Assembly (NCBI GenBank): GCA_021234155.1
Contig: JAJEKV010000046.1
Span: 7,385,012-7,449,011 of the forward strand
Reading direction: 5' to 3'
DNA length: 64,000 bases
DNA from: Isoetes taiwanensis
Taxonomy: Eukaryota; Streptophyta; Lycopodiopsida; Isoetales; Isoetaceae
The translations under genes were made by a program, and so were the position numbers. Below are positions 11,656 to 25,479 of the stretch, one piece after another. Each line of letters opens with the position of its first letter. The first letter of the stretch is position 1. Under the pieces are notes generated by a model, which searched no databases, was not told the origin of the DNA, and saw nothing but the letters and a program-made list of their open reading frames with translations.

Positions 11656-12881
11656 TTGTTGTTCTCCTAAAATTATCTGAAAGGGTATAATACTGTGAAT
11701 AGGTGATTTGAAAATATGATAATGCCTATTGTAATATTATTGCATGCAACATACATTGCTTGCAATTTCTTCCAAAACAATAATGCAGTGAGTGCTGACA
11801 GACTGAGAAAAAGAATACTAAAAAATGCAAAATTTGCACAAGAAAAAGAATGACGCATAAGGCATCACCAGAAAAAAAATTCACCCAGGTAAAAATCGCA
11901 TCAAGGCAGAGAAAAAAGCATCGGGACCCAATAATATATATACATACAAAATAAAGATGAAGATATAGTACTGCTTAATGCTTACCAACCTGGTGTTTGT
12001 CTAAACCATGTGTGCTTCCTTTGAGACCTGAACACAAACGTAGTTCAGAACTAGCTATTTCATAAAGCAAGCTGCAAAGCAAAATGGTTGGCAAATTTAA
12101 TTATTGATGAATATTCAATAAGAGAAACATCCGCTCAGACAGATGGGAACATACGCATAAGTGCCATGAAGTTTATGGAAGATTTGCAAATATGTTCATA
12201 TAGTGCCCTGCTAGCATGGGTTCTAATGCAGCGGTTGCACTTATTACTTTAGCACAACACAATGCCTAACTTTAAATCATCTTCCACCATTTCTAAGGGT
12301 TTATAACCTGGGTGATGACGCACATTCTCTGGCATAAAGTTGTTCTGACCAATCATATATGCCCCCTTACTGCAAACAAGTACAAAAGTTCACTCGGTTA
12401 TGCAAAATAAACGTGCATAAATCTCTATCCTACACGTGATAAAAAAGATTGAACGATAAACATAATCCCTATAGCCTTAGGCAGAGTAAAGAGTAATTAA
12501 AACAATATTGGTTTTCAAATAATAAGCTCTGCACCTCAAAACAAATTCCTGTCAGAAAGATATTTGCTCTCCTGGAAAATTAAAAGGCCAAAAATATGCA
12601 CCAGAAGCCAAGCATGACGCATCATCTGATCATTTCCAATTACAACATGTAAACTCTGTTGGCCTGCTTTTATTATGACTCGTGTGTTGGTACTTAAGAT
12701 ACTAATAAGAACTCCAGTTTCACTATACAATTCATTCGGCTAAAGTACAATGGAATTTTGGTTGGACAAAATTCCCAGGTTTTCCATTGCAATCCGATTG
12801 GAACCAAAATCCAATATGCAAAGCATCCATAGCATGAATCAAATAATGCAGCAAAACAGAGAATTGAAGTCCAGTTCTTAC
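11656..12881. other. upstream region of the trihelix gene
   Basis: AT-rich DNA with only short open stretches. It may hold the 5' untranslated exons and promoter of the trihelix gene on the minus strand, but I cannot place a start site. Confidence 0.35.
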
Positions 12882-13177
12882 GAGTCCACAACATCGACAA
12901 GACTGCCTTCCTTAACCACGCGGAGGGGAGCAATACACATGATATCAGACACATTTTCCGAATGAGAATCAACAACAGAAATGCGCCCAAATCCAGTTCG
13001 ACCATCATCAACCATAACGGGGCCTAAGCCGGAGCAGTGGGCATCCATGTGGGCAGCATTGGAGAGGGGGTTTGAAGGGGCACATTGTGGAGCAGAAGAA
13101 GAGGGGGGGCGGTGAAGTTGCTTGGGGGGCCGAGGTGGAGGTGGTGGCATACAAGAGCCGCTATGATCATCGCCCAT
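12882..13177 (-). CDS. possible first coding exon of an unknown gene
   Basis: A minus-strand open stretch begins MGDDHSGSCMPPPPPRPPK and runs to a plausible splice donor (GACTC-GTAAGA) at 12882/12881. The proline-rich start is followed by an ordinary-looking sequence (GLGPVMVDDGRTGFGRISVV, then VVKEGSLVDVVDS). It is GC-richer than its surroundings, as genuine exons here tend to be. I do not recognise the product. It could be a separate short gene or an upstream exon spliced toward the trihelix gene. Confidence 0.3.
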
Positions 13178-13259
13178 CCTCTTCCTTCTTGTTCTTGGAA
13201 ACTAAGGACCAATTTAGACTAGGGCAACAACGCCGGCATCTCCCTTTCCTCTTCGCCTA

Positions 13260-15790
13260 GTCAACGGACAGAACTTGTTTCCCCTCTTCTTGGAGGCCAT
13301 CCCCGCTGTCCATACCTTGTTGGTCTTAGAATGCAATTTACACCATTCCTTATTCGCACAAGATTCCATCCTGTTGAGTAATATTCCTCATGTGTAAATC
13401 ATGTGTCAAAAGGGGTAGCCACATTATCATTTTTCTTGCTTTCAACTGCAGATTTCGATGCAAAAATGGAGGTGCCTTCATTTGAAGTCGGAGGCCAATT
13501 TCAATCTTCCTCTCCAACAAGGGGAGCATTCACAAAAACTAGTTCGATCTCATGGTCCCTCTGCCTGGGTATCCGCTCTCGTATCAAATTGAGATACAAA
13601 GGTCGAGGTAGTAAAGATTGCCCCTAAAGTGTTAAGTGTTATATATCTCTCCGTTTAGGCCTTATGTATCTCCTGGGTTTGAATTGGGACATCCCCTCAT
13701 TTTGGCCCACCTAAACCACCAGGTCATGGAAATTCCTGAATTTTTTAACTTTTTTCTTTTTTTCCTTCTTTTTCTTTTTCAGTTTCACCTTGTTGGTGAC
13801 ACTGCTTAGAGCATAATAAATATTAGAACTCCAGTAAATAGTAACTTGTTAATACATGAGAATCTTCTCATTATAAAACCAAACTGCATATGATTTCAGT
13901 TCAAAAAAAAAACTATTCTAATTTTAGTCCAAAATTTGACTGCTTCTCATTAGAAAATCAGACTGCATACAATTTGGATACAAATTCAATACATGCATAT
14001 TCACTTGCATATTGCATGACTTTGAGTAAAAAGTTCATAAATAGAAAAGAAACTTTAGCACTTGAAATATTTCAGTTATTCTTCAATTTTATGCACATTT
14101 GAATTGCTATTCCCCTTGTCCAGATAAGAAATACAACGTTTGAAACAGGAACTTGAATATAGGTGAAGTTGTTGAATGTACCTCCAATGAACGAATGACC
14201 AGCTACAATTAAGAAGAAATTAGACATTGAAATTGATGAGAACTAGATAGAATAACAACAAAATAACTTATCGACAAGTCTAACTTCAACATTTGGAGAA
14301 AATTTAATATCATTACTAGTGTTAGGATCATTTGATGTCACGTTGTAAATAAAGGATGCAACCACATGCAAATTATCAACTGAACTTGACTTTATTTATG
14401 ATATAAATCCAATAAAAAAAGCAAAACAAAAGACAAAAAAATCCTGCCTATAGTCGATTGGTTTCTTGGTATGGGACTATGAGTATCAGATGAATTCACA
14501 TTTACTCAGAACTTGCAAATAAGCTTACAATCTAAACATCAAAATGTCGATTAAAAAAAAAAAAACTATAACTGAATCTTACCTCCTGTAACTGGCATGC
14601 ATAACAGATTTCCTGCAGCAGACGCATGATTATTAGAGGACCTGCAAACTAGCTTACGTTGTTAGGAAGTTTGAAAGATAATGAAAATGCGGGACTATCT
14701 GTAGCAAACAAGCACTAGAAGAATGCAATCAAGCGTTGGATTTTCTTTCAATTTAGTCATCTTATTAAGCACATCTGAAGACAGCCTCAAATTACCATCG
14801 TCATTATATGACCATATTACATTCTTAGCGATATTAATTTGAATATCCTTGCTTCAATTATACCTGCCACCCTTATCCACTTTTGTACTGAGTGGACTGA
14901 GGGGCCAATTTATGGAGGAGCCATAATGCACCTTTCTACCTTTATTCAATTCATCTAACATCTGCTCATCCAGATCGGCAAATTCCTTTGACTTACCCTT
15001 AATTGGATCTGCTTTTTCGATAAACCCTTGTAATGTTCAAGATCTTTTAGAAATGCTTCTATAGCTGCAAGAGTTGTGGTCTAGATTATCTGATCAGCAG
15101 CTTCTGATCATCTATTACAAAAGCAGGGGTCGATTAATGTCACCAAAATTGAAAAAAACTTACACTTGACTTTACCACAATGTTGATGCTATGAGTGCTA
15201 CAATTTATGTCACCAATAGTCATTCTGTGTCACTCTTAGTGTCAATCTTTGTTATGATAGTTTAGATGTTACTATTACCATCACTTGTAACACCACTAGT
15301 TGTATCATTTATAGCCTCACCAATAGCATCAATGCTTAATAATAGTAAGGACACTATAAAAATGTTGCTATTAGCCTCATATATAATAACATCTCAAATG
15401 TCACCAATTTTGTCAATGATCGTGTCGCCATGTTCTTTGCCATAATAGATGTTGCTATTAGCATCACTTATATTGTTGCATACTGTTCTACCATTATTAT
15501 CAAAATTTAAAATATAACATACTAGTGATATCATTACCATCACTTATTGTACCATCCATAATAACATCATATAATTTGCTTTACAAGAAAGATTGCGGGA
15601 TAAGACCTTGTGAGTCCCTCTTTTAATTCCAAAAACTCCATGTAGCAACGCACAGTTTGTTTTTCTTTTTCCTTTTTCTCACTATAGTTTTGCGAAAAGG
15701 TTATATGATAAGGTTTACTGAGTTCTCCATTTCAAATTCAAAAAAACCCTAAGAGCAAGACGCAGCTTTTTCTTTTAGCCTCCCATCTTT
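13260..15790. other. no gene seen; decayed Ser/Thr/Asn-coding repeat near 15.2-15.6 kb
   Basis: Mostly AT-rich unique DNA. Between about 15160 and 15560 the sequence repeats variants of GTCACC, ATCACT and TAATAGCATC. On the minus strand it reads as short stretches such as DAIGEAINDTTSGVTSDGNS, which suggests an eroded minisatellite or a repetitive coding region. Confidence 0.35.
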
Positions 15791-15816
15791 CTCTATTTCT
15801 CTCCAAGCCTTGAATC

Positions 15817-17363
15817 ATGACCACCCTCAAAGACCAGTCCCTCGCTGATATGCATATTGATGGTGATGATGCTCAGTTCCATCCGCCGTGGGCTGACATG
15901 GCGGCCAAGCTCCTCTTGGGAGAGTACATAGATGCTATCCATTTGCACAGAATGGATGACAATGGCAAAATTGATAGGAACACGATAAAAAGAAAAGCAC
16001 AGGCAAAGGCCCCCACGACATAAGAAGGATGGCTGCAATGTCAACACCTCCAAACCCTCGAGGACAGGGTCAACAGTCTAGAGACAGCTTCTCGGCTGGG
16101 GATACTAAGGTTATGTCTAGACTTTAGAGATTGGAGCATAGCTTTATTGAGTGAGATCGAGATATGCGAGAGCTACATGTATCAGTTGCTCGATAAGGCA
16201 AGGCCTTCTATGCATATGCTCATGAACAACTACAGCATTGCATATGCTAGTTGGCAAGGCAAGAATTGCGCCAGCAAGAGCTAAACTCTCAACTTCAGAG
16301 ACTGAGGGCCATTCATAATACTACATAGCTGACCAGTCTAGATGGGCGAATCTAGCCCTTTTCTGACGGCCCCAATTCCCCCCTCCCCTCCCCTCCCCCC
16401 CAGGGGTGCAAGCAACAGACACTTTATAACCGACAGCAGACAACATCAGTCGGGATGGCAAACATTGCCCCGTGATCAGAGAGCAACAAGAGTTGAGGTG
16501 CAAGGGTCACCATGTGGTGGTCTGCGGCCTCTTCGAAGAGGTAGGAGAGAACCTCATTGAGTAACTCCAGACAATGGTCCTTTTCCAGATGAAGTTCCAT
16601 ACTCTCGTGCAAATTGCCAGGGCTACTTGTCTTGTTGTCCAATGCCTTGGTCGCCCACACGTTCTCAAATTCACAATAGCAGATGCACTCATGCAAGATG
16701 TTTTATTGTTTCAGGGTGAAGCTAAATGGCACCTCACTGTATGTCAACCATACCTCACCCCGTTGCAATAAGAATCCAGTAAATAAGAGCTCGCTCCCGT
16801 CAGGAGCATCTACCACACCAATGGAGCTACCGCACTAGTCCATGGCAGAATGTAGATGTTCAAACCACCTAATGCTGAGGCTGTTGATGTGATACATAGA
16901 GCTGCTACAACCCTTGGGGTGTTGCTCTTGAGATTGTTGCTGTTGCTGTTGTTGAGGCTGACATTGTTGCAACTGCTTCTATCGCTATCACTTTTACCCC
17001 TGCCACTACTACTGCCACTCCTGCTTCACCAGATGCCTATACTGACACACTTTGGGGTACTACTATTGCTTATGTTTCTTCTCCTACTCCGGCACCACGC
17101 CCTCATACGATACCCCTTGCTGCTAGTGCGATTCCCATGATTCTACATCTGTCGCCTCTAAATAAAAATTATGTTTTGCATATGGTCTTTTGGAACTGTA
17201 GGTTCCTTGGTAAAGGGGAGATAGTCTGAACTCTATCACTATGAATATAGATTTCATCTTTCTTATGGAGACCTGGGAACATGTATGGCTGGGCTACTGA
17301 ATCTATCGAGCTATCGGGACAACTCATTGTTCAATGAGTGCACAGGCAAGCGGAGTATAGGAA
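15817..17363 (+). pseudogene. probable LINE relic (ORF1-like stretch and start of endonuclease)
   Basis: An open stretch at 15817-16023 (MTTLKDQSLADMHIDGDD) is followed by broken sequence and, around 16920-17240, by a frame rich in Ala/Thr/Pro that reads on into VFWNCRFLGKGEIV. The last motif resembles the WNCRGLGK start of plant LINE endonuclease domains. The order, an ORF1-like region then the endonuclease start, fits an L1-type element on the plus strand. The relic stops where the LTR of element A begins at 17364, so element A probably inserted in it. Identification rests on one short motif. Confidence 0.3.
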
Positions 17364-19350
17364 TGTTGACCCTCAACCTGGCTTAAGAGTCAAACTCAAG
17401 AAGCCAACTCAAACTTTAGGCTAGAGTTGGGGTTAGGACCTCCAGATCACTTAAGGGTGATCAGTCTTTTCAAGATAAGACAGGCCACAACATGCAAAAG
17501 AATCAAATACTCATATCTTCCCAATTCTGGATTTAGGTAGCAGTGGCTCAAAGATTATTGCTGTAAGATCTTGACCTTTTTCTTTGGTCTGAGTGCTCAG
17601 ACTTACAGAGAAAAGTTGCTGAGAAAATGGTGAAATTTTTGACCAAGTCAGAACTAGGATCTGAAAGTTATTCGAGTCCAAACTCAGGTCAATTTTTGGT
17701 CAATGCAAGTCAGACTGCACATGAGAGCTCAAAAATTGGTAACTCGAGTTCCTAAAATGTTTTTTGAGAAATTCCAAAACAAATATCTTCAAATTGTGAT
17801 CTAGAATGGGTGCATGTAGTCAAAGTTGGATTTGAATACAAGGAGATAAGATTTGCATGCAGATTTGCCAATTTACAGTCAAGAACACTGTAAACAGGAA
17901 GAAAAAATTTATAACTTTGGATACAAATGGCTTTTTTGGGTTTTTTCAAAGCACACAGGTGCTAGACATTATGAATATGAAGTGCAACTCCATGGTGAAG
18001 CAATATATGCAAGAAAATATGATTTTTTATTTTTTTGAATGAGGAAAATTGCTAGAAATTGTATCAGAGGGAACGTTTGAGAAAGTAATCGATGCGAATT
18101 GGTATTTCAAGTCATAAACATCACAGGGCTATATCAGAAAGTAATTCAGTACTTCCTAAACATAGCTTTTCACATTGTCAAAATAATGATGAAGAATTTT
18201 TCCCAAGTGGAATGATTTTCCAATTGAGGGAGTGCACAGGGAACTCAGGGATGCTCGGATCTGCTTCTTGCTTGCTCTGAAACTTCCTTGATCACTTCTG
18301 GGCCTTCAAAAATTTTGTGTCGATCACCCCGGGATTTATTTCAAATTTTAATGGATCCAGAATCTTAGGCCTTAATTATCGGTTTGTTGGGTAGTTGAGA
18401 AGTGGGAAACAAGGATTCGGGAGGAATTGAAGGCAGTAATGGAGGAATCTGGCCAATTCGAACGATTTTTCTAATTTTAGGGTTCTTCGAGGGAATGTCG
18501 CGAGCATCTTTCGAGTATCTTTCAAGATTCTGGGCTTTTAAAAATTCAATTTTCAAAGGTTTAACAAAAAAATCAAACCTTTGAACTTTTGGAACCTTAG
18601 GAATCTTTTGGAGATGCTTTCCAAGAATTGGGGAGCATATCTGACTTTGTCACGTGGCTTGGAGCATCTTTGAGGGATCTAAAGTGATACCCTAATCATT
18701 CCCCTAGAATTCTAATATTCCATGGTAGGGATTATTTTTTCAAAAATAAAGGCCAAATATTTCAAGGTTATGGAAATGAAATGGATGAAATGGCTCAACC
18801 ACATAACCCTAAGTTTTGATTTTGAACTAGGAAAATATAATTGAAAAAAATGGTCAAATTCGTGTTTTTATGGCAAGACAAAGGAAATGTGATGGAAATA
18901 TGAGATGGGGATGGTCTTATGGCAAGATAAGGGAGAAAGAGGTGATGAATCAAGGCAAAAAATGGAGCAAAGTGTAGAAAGGTGGAGATGGGAATAAATT
19001 AAGGCCAAAAATTCTAGATCACCATGGGGGTCTTCAAATCTTCCAATCTTCATTACCCAAAAGTCTTCTAGCTATGTAAGATCCAAATTTGACTTTGAAA
19101 AAGAGTACCTTGTGGTTGACTTTGGTGATGTATCTTGTGACTTGACTTGCATAACCATTTGACTACTACTTTTCTCATTTTTTGGTGATGAAGGTCTTCC
19201 AAACTTCTAAGCATGATATCTTCCAATCTTCGAACAAGTGTCTTCCAATCTTCATATAGCTTTGACTTAATGATGTCCATAGGAGTTGACTTTGCAAATG
19301 TTGGCATCTAGGTATGATGTGGTTGCCATGTTGCCCTTTAGGGGGCAACA
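17364..19350 (-). repeat. 3' LTR of element A
   Basis: It starts TGTTGACCC at 17364 and ends GGGGGCAACA at 19350. It matches 35833-37472 over most of its length with few differences; the copy here holds about 250 bp (near 17620-17900) missing from the other. The right end forms a palindrome, TGTTGCCC-CCTAAA-GGGCAACA on the minus strand. Open stretches inside (for example 18092-18280) recur in both LTRs and are not genes. Confidence 0.85.
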
Positions 19351-20231
19351 TCTCGCCAAAACAAGAAAAATGGCTGGTCCCCTCAGCCATATAGCAGTTG
19401 ACTTGAGAGATTTTCAGCAAGGGATGAATTATGAGCAAAATGAGAGGAAAATATGGAAGTAGTGTGAAGTGTGAAGAATGAGGGGATGTAATGGGTATGT
19501 GTGAGATGAAGTATGGTGCATGATTTAGATAGTCATAGGTGTGTAGATGGTGTTGACTCGCCAAAACAAGAAAAATGTGATTGCTGGATGACTTTGAGGT
19601 AACAACTTTGCTGATGATGGTAAGGATGATGTGCAGAGTGATGTAAGGGAATGATAAGAAAAAAAAAAAAGAGGGTAAATATGATCTTGTAAGCCAATTT
19701 AAGACAGATGAAGAGATGGTAACAAGGATGCACCTATCATGGAAACACAAAATAGTTAAATAATAAAACCATAACAAAATTGCAACCCTGATTATGATGG
19801 TAAAGTTGCAGCGTGCTCAGGAATGGTGAAGAGTGGAAGCAGGATGATGATGATTGGCAGGACAACTTAAGACAGATGATTTGGTGGCTCTAGGATGAAC
19901 CTGTCATGGAAACACAGAACCAAATTATCAAATTTCTTCAGCTAAACCTTGGAGACAGTTTGACTTCTTCCTGTAAATAAGCACTTAACAAAACATTGTC
20001 AAGTTTTAGTAAGACCTATATAATTTCTTTTTCTTTTTTTTTTTCTTTTTAACAAAACATGCTATGAACTTTAAATCCTAAAGGCTAAACTATTAACCTA
20101 TGAATTCTGATCTAGATTACTAGTGCAAGAATAAAAACACACATGCTGATTCCAGTATCTCTTTAAATGAACTACATTAATAGGATTTGGCAATGAGGTA
20201 CCTGATGTTAATTTTCTTAACCAGTAAGCAT
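19351..20231. other. region between integrase and 3' LTR of element A
   Basis: Non-coding. It holds two copies of a CTCGCCAAAACAAGAAAAAT motif (19353 and 19557) and two diverged copies of a segment with AACCTGTCATGGAAACACA (about 19725 and 19895), so part of it is an internal duplication. A pyrimidine tract lies at 20024-20050. Confidence 0.5.
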
Positions 20232-21530
20232 TCATACCTGCAGGTTCCATAATCTCATAAGGTCCTTCCCAAAGGTTTTCGAATTTGCTGGCTGAATCCT
20301 CCCTAGCTTTGTTTCATTTGAGGACCAGCTCCCCTTCCTTGAAAGTGCCTTGGATTCTGTGAGCAGCTTTGAATGCAGCCATGTCTTTAGCTTTCTTAAG
20401 CAGGTTGGTATTTTCCGCATCCATTCTATACTCGTCCAAGTGTGAAAGTGCATCTAACCTGTTCTGTAGAGCATATTCAAAGGGTGAGCATAATTTATGA
20501 ACCAACCTTAAAGAGGGCAGCTCAAGCTCTATTGGGAGTATGGCCTCAATGCCATAGACTAAGTTGAAAGGTGTGTGATTGGTGGCTGCCTTTATAGTAA
20601 CTCTGTAGGCCCAAAGAGCATCAACAATTTTAAGATGCCAATCTCTTTGGTTTCCTTCAACTGTTTTCTGCAAAATACTCTTTAGAACTTTATTAGTAGC
20701 TTCAGTCTGGCCATTTCCTTGAGGGTAATATGAGGAGCTCTTGGTATGCTTGATTTTAAGGATGCTCAGCAGGTTAGAGATAACTTCATTGACAAAAGGA
20801 GTTCCCCTATTAGAATGGAGTTTGAAGGGAATCCCAAACCTGGCACATATGTGTTCATGTATGAATCTGGATGTGGTAATAGCATTGGCTTGTTTTAAAG
20901 GGATAGCCTCAGCCCACTTAATAAAGTAATCAGTAGCCACAATTATGTGCTGGTGTTGTCCAGCAGAAGAAGGATTAATAGGGCCAATGTAGTCAAGACC
21001 CCAGATTTGAAATGGCCATGGGGACATAATAGGACTCAAAGCAGCTGGAAGAAGTATCCTCTTGCCAAAGATTTGGCATTGATGACAAGTTTTTATAATA
21101 TTATAGCAATCTTTAAAAACTGTAGGCCAAAAATAACCAGACCTGAGTATCTTCTTGGCTGTAGTGTCTCCAGCAAAGTGACCTCCACAAATGCCATTGT
21201 GCATCTCTTTAATGATCAGGGCAACTTCTTCTTCATTTACACATCTAAGGAGGACGCCATCTCTATTAACTTTACACAGAACTTTTCCTATAAGTTTGAA
21301 CTGTCTGCACTTTTCTTTGAATCTCCTCTATTGGCTAGGTGTAAATCCTAAGGGCAGCTTCCCTTGGCGCAGGTATGTTTCAATAGGTTGTTGCCAACCC
21401 CCAAGGCTTTGTTCTTCTTGGTCTTCCTCTAGGTGTGCTACAGTGACAAAAGCATTAGTAGGCTCTGCATCTTCTCCAAGATCAAAGAATATCAACTCTT
21501 TTAATTTGGGTTTTTCCGGTTTGACTAAAA
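20232..21530 (-). pseudogene. integrase of element A, catalytic Asp lost
   Basis: The longest open stretch is 20314-21204. An H-H-C-C zinc domain is visible (EMHNGICGGHF, then CHQCQIF), followed by the core with GLDYIGP (first Asp), then LHSNRGTPF where SDxG is expected, and GQTEATN (Glu). The second catalytic Asp is therefore Asn. Upstream, an N-terminal piece (HLEEDQEEQSLGGWQQPIETYL) carries an in-frame stop. Integrase joins element DNA to the chromosome; this copy should be inactive. Confidence 0.85.
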
Positions 21531-24500
21531 ACCTTTTTGGATTTTTTTAAAGTTGATTTCTCTAAGGTTTTAAGAGTTTTTGCTCCCGGAAAAAGATTTC
21601 GGTTGTCTAAAAATCGAGAAAATTTTGTAAGTATGATTTATGCGTTCGTGACATGTTATTGTTTTTCTTTCTTGCATGCGGACAACCTTTCCTCTTTCAG
21701 CATTTTCGTGCAGACGGGCGTGAATGGCTTAGGCACCTATAGATGGCATGAATGGCGTGAATGGCATGGCGCTCATCTTCACGATGTCAGGTAGGGGATT
21801 TAATTCTGCCGCCAATCTTCACGATGCAGGTTAAGGGGTTTAGTTCTGCTGCTGATCTTTGGGACTTCTTGGCGTGCATCTAGCTTGAATAGATTGTTGT
21901 GATTTACTATAGATCTGGTTGGTGTTATGTAGACCCTTTTCCACAGGTGGTTTTCTCAAAAGCACCAGACCAATATACATGATACGCCTGCAGAAAGTCA
22001 CTGCGATTTTTGGGATTACCTTGATGAAGGCTGAACTATTAAATAAGGAAGACTTTGGCTTTTAGTATCATCCGGATCCAAACACGAAAAAGGGATATCC
22101 AGTAAGCTTGGTAGGTTTCTCCACCTTACTACTTCTAGAAACGGTTTTTACACTTTCTTTTTGAATGGTCGGATGCCTTCATATTGAAACTGTATACCAT
22201 GTTAGATATGGCTTTCACAGATGGTTTAGAGGTTTGGCCCATAGTAGACCTGCAAAGATTGGATCTTTAGCTCATGTGTTTTGCCTTTTCTGGCCAGTAA
22301 TACAGGCCCATCCAGATGTTTATATAGGATGTCTGTGATGGAAGATTTTCCACAAATGAGGTTGGCTAAGTAATTGATATACAAATTTCTGGTTGAAATT
22401 ATTGCTACTTCTTAAGCAGGTCTTTAAAGATGGCTATTTCTTGATTTACTACAAGTGATGATTGAAGCATTTGTCTCTGAGGCAAGTATTGTAAAAATAT
22501 TTGGATTAGAGCATTTCAAATAATTTGTCAATAATGATTACTTCCTCAACAATGTAACAATATAGAATAAAGACTTAGAGCCTGAGAGTAACAATGGGCT
22601 TTGCTCTATAAAATGAAATTCCAAATTTTTGGGCAGCTTTGAGCTATAGTACTGATATATGCATGTGCAATGGTCGCCGTTTGTATATCGGAGTAGATAG
22701 ACCAAAAATCTTCAAAGCCTTTTGCAGAAGGTAACGAATTTTCTAAGACTCTTAGTTTATTTCCCCAATCATCTTTTCTCGGTTGCATCTGTATAAGGTA
22801 AGAAATACAGTGAATGAAATTTTAAGAGTCATGCTTGCTTGGAGGAGCTTAAAGGATTGCACTATTGATTGGCCATTATCTGCTTGCTTTTGCAGGTTAC
22901 ATACATGCTTTAGCATACTGAGAGCATGCTTACTGAAGATGGTTTTGCATATTGAACAAGACTTTCTCTGCCCATTCCATAGAACATCCTCAGGTAGCAG
23001 TCATATGTAACTAATTTGTGTCTTGCATTGTCTTACAGTTGAAAAGCTTGCTTTATTTATTTTCTAATTTCAACTTCATACAATCCATTTTTTAAATTCC
23101 TTTTATGTGCATGTTTTGTAAAATCTTATGGCCAGCTATGCCTCCATCTTTATTTTTTGCTCTACATTACAATGAGCTTTGAGCTATGTTGCAGAAATGA
23201 TATTAACCAGTTCATACATGTCTGATATTGTGTGTCTTGGAAATGTGCAAGCAATTTGTGCACCCAAATACCACAAATATAACAGAGTAGATTCACAACT
23301 TCCCCAAATATTTTCCATTTGTTTACAGGTCTTTCACCAAATCCAAGTTTCCTTTTTAGGCATGGCCAACTATGAATTTTGACAATGCCGAAGGCAAAGG
23401 CCTTATGCAATTTCTTAGCCTCAATTCTAAGTCATATACACTAGTTGTGTGCTTTAACTTCAGCATGTTCTTCTTTTAATAGGGTGTCAAGTCTGGCTTT
23501 GACCTTAATCGGGTGTCAGGTCTAGGTCTGGCTTTGACGAGTTCAAATTTCTTCTGGGTCAGCGTGGTTCTTCTTAATTTTAGCATCTTACTTTCAGCAT
23601 CCTTAGCATTTTAATTTGTAATATAGATTCAGGTTGTTGCTAAGATTTTGGCTTCTGGTTCTAATCATCGTTTTGCTTTTTCCCCAACGTTTGATGCAAC
23701 TCCTTCCAGATTTGCTTCCAATACTACTTCAAAGCTATATGCACTGAAGGAGACTAGACTGGTGAGCATATGTTTTAGGTAAATTTTGATTGTTTGCTAT
23801 AGTTCTACTCATAAATTGCCCAGTTCAGAACCACTTCATATACAAGATGTATAAATCAACAACTCCTTGCATGCTTCCAGTCAGGGAATAAATTACTAAT
23901 CGCATATTTCTTATTAGCCAGAATGACTTTAGCTAAACTTGCTCTATACTAATCCCAAAACTTTCTGTGGTTTAGCTAAACTCTACATATTTTTCCCCTC
24001 ATACTTTCTAGCGTTTAGCTAAACTAACCCAAACATCATCCAAAAAATTTCTATGATGTGCCAACGAAAAGTATTAAGCCAAATTACTATACTTTTTTTC
24101 AATTGTTTCCACTTATTTTAGTCATTTCTTTGTGAAAACATTCTAAAATAATGTTAACTAGCAAAATCTGTAGCTCAAATTAATTTATAATGCTAGAAAC
24201 TAAACTATTAATCATATATTTCTTATAAACTAGAATGATATTAGCTAAACTCGCCCAAAATTCATTCTAAGAGTTTCTATGGTTTAGCTAAACAATACAA
24301 AATTACACTCTCTTACTTTCTAGCGTTTGGCTAAAGAGCTCCAGGGTTGGTGCAGTTCCGAAAAAAGTTAAGCTAAAATTATTATTTTTTCTCCAATTTT
24401 TTCCATTTACTTTAGCCAATTTTTTTCAAAAATGTGCTAAAAAATCGCCAAATAGCTAAGTTTAGCCCTTAAATTATTCCATGCTTCCAGTGGTGCTTTA

Positions 24501-25398
24501 ATTTTTATATGCACTGAAGGAGACTGATGAACATATGTTTTAGGCAACTTTTGATTGTTTATTATACAATGGTCTATATGTTGCAATGATGATTTGACAC
24601 TGTGCAGATGCATGAGCAAGAAGTGCATGTTTTTATCCAGGAAACACCTACATTATGGCACGTCTTCGTAACCTCATCTCAACATGCAAGGTATGCCACT
24701 CTTCTTTTGTAATCAATCTACAATATCTTTTTTCTTCATATACATATAAATTATTGCTAGCCTGGATTGTTAGCATGCAACCAAGCACCTATTGCCTATA
24801 AGGCTTCATAATTATATATGTTAAAAACGTTTTGCCCTTCTCTGAGTTAGAATAGATGAGACAAGCAACAGTCTCCAGAACATATATACTTTTGTCCACG
24901 ATTTTCGATTGTGATAACAGTTACATCCTATATATTTGGAAAACACTTGGATTTGTTCTCTTTTGCATAATTGCATAGATTCTTAGCTCTGTTGCATTTT
25001 GCACAAATAGCATTCTACTGCAATTTATTAGCATTGCTATCTCTGTTGCCATCTCCTGATATTGTTTATTGTTTATGTAAACTAATTTGCTTATCTCCTT
25101 TTATCTTGGTTCTATATATGACTCTTAAAGAAAAGCTCTCTAAAATAAAGGCCTTCAGTATATTCAGCATCATGGTCAGTGTATAAAAAGCTTCCAACTT
25201 TGCAAAGCTACACCTATCGTAAGTGAATCATGGAGCGAGCTTTCCGGCCTATCTTCTCCCGTTCTATAAACTGTTCTGGCAGGGATCCATAGACTATTAT
25301 AGCAAGGGGTATGTTTCCTCTTATGTTTTATATTTATGCATCTTTGGCTTGGCCTACTTGGCTAGGCAGGCAATAATTTGTTCTTTGCATTTTGTAGG

Positions 25399-25479
25399 TG
25401 CAGAGAACAACAATGGACCATGTAGTCATATTTGTGAAATTCAAGGTTGTAGATTATGGAGATCCAGAGTACTTTTAGT
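25399..25479 (+). other. possible captured terminal exon
   Basis: After a polypyrimidine stretch and TGTAG, the frame reads VQRTTMDHVVIFVKFKVV and onward to DYGDPEYF then TAG. It could be the last exon of a host gene captured by the Helitron. I do not recognise the protein. Confidence 0.2.

Noticed and set aside
16856-17140. Leucine-rich 94-codon ORF
   Set aside because: Out-of-frame reading of a TTGCTGTTG-type low-complexity stretch; the frame with Ala/Thr/Pro leads to the LINE endonuclease motif instead.
18092-18280. Short protein encoded twice (also 36231-36419)
   Set aside because: Both lie in the LTRs of element A, and the repetition is that of the LTR. No start context or domain.
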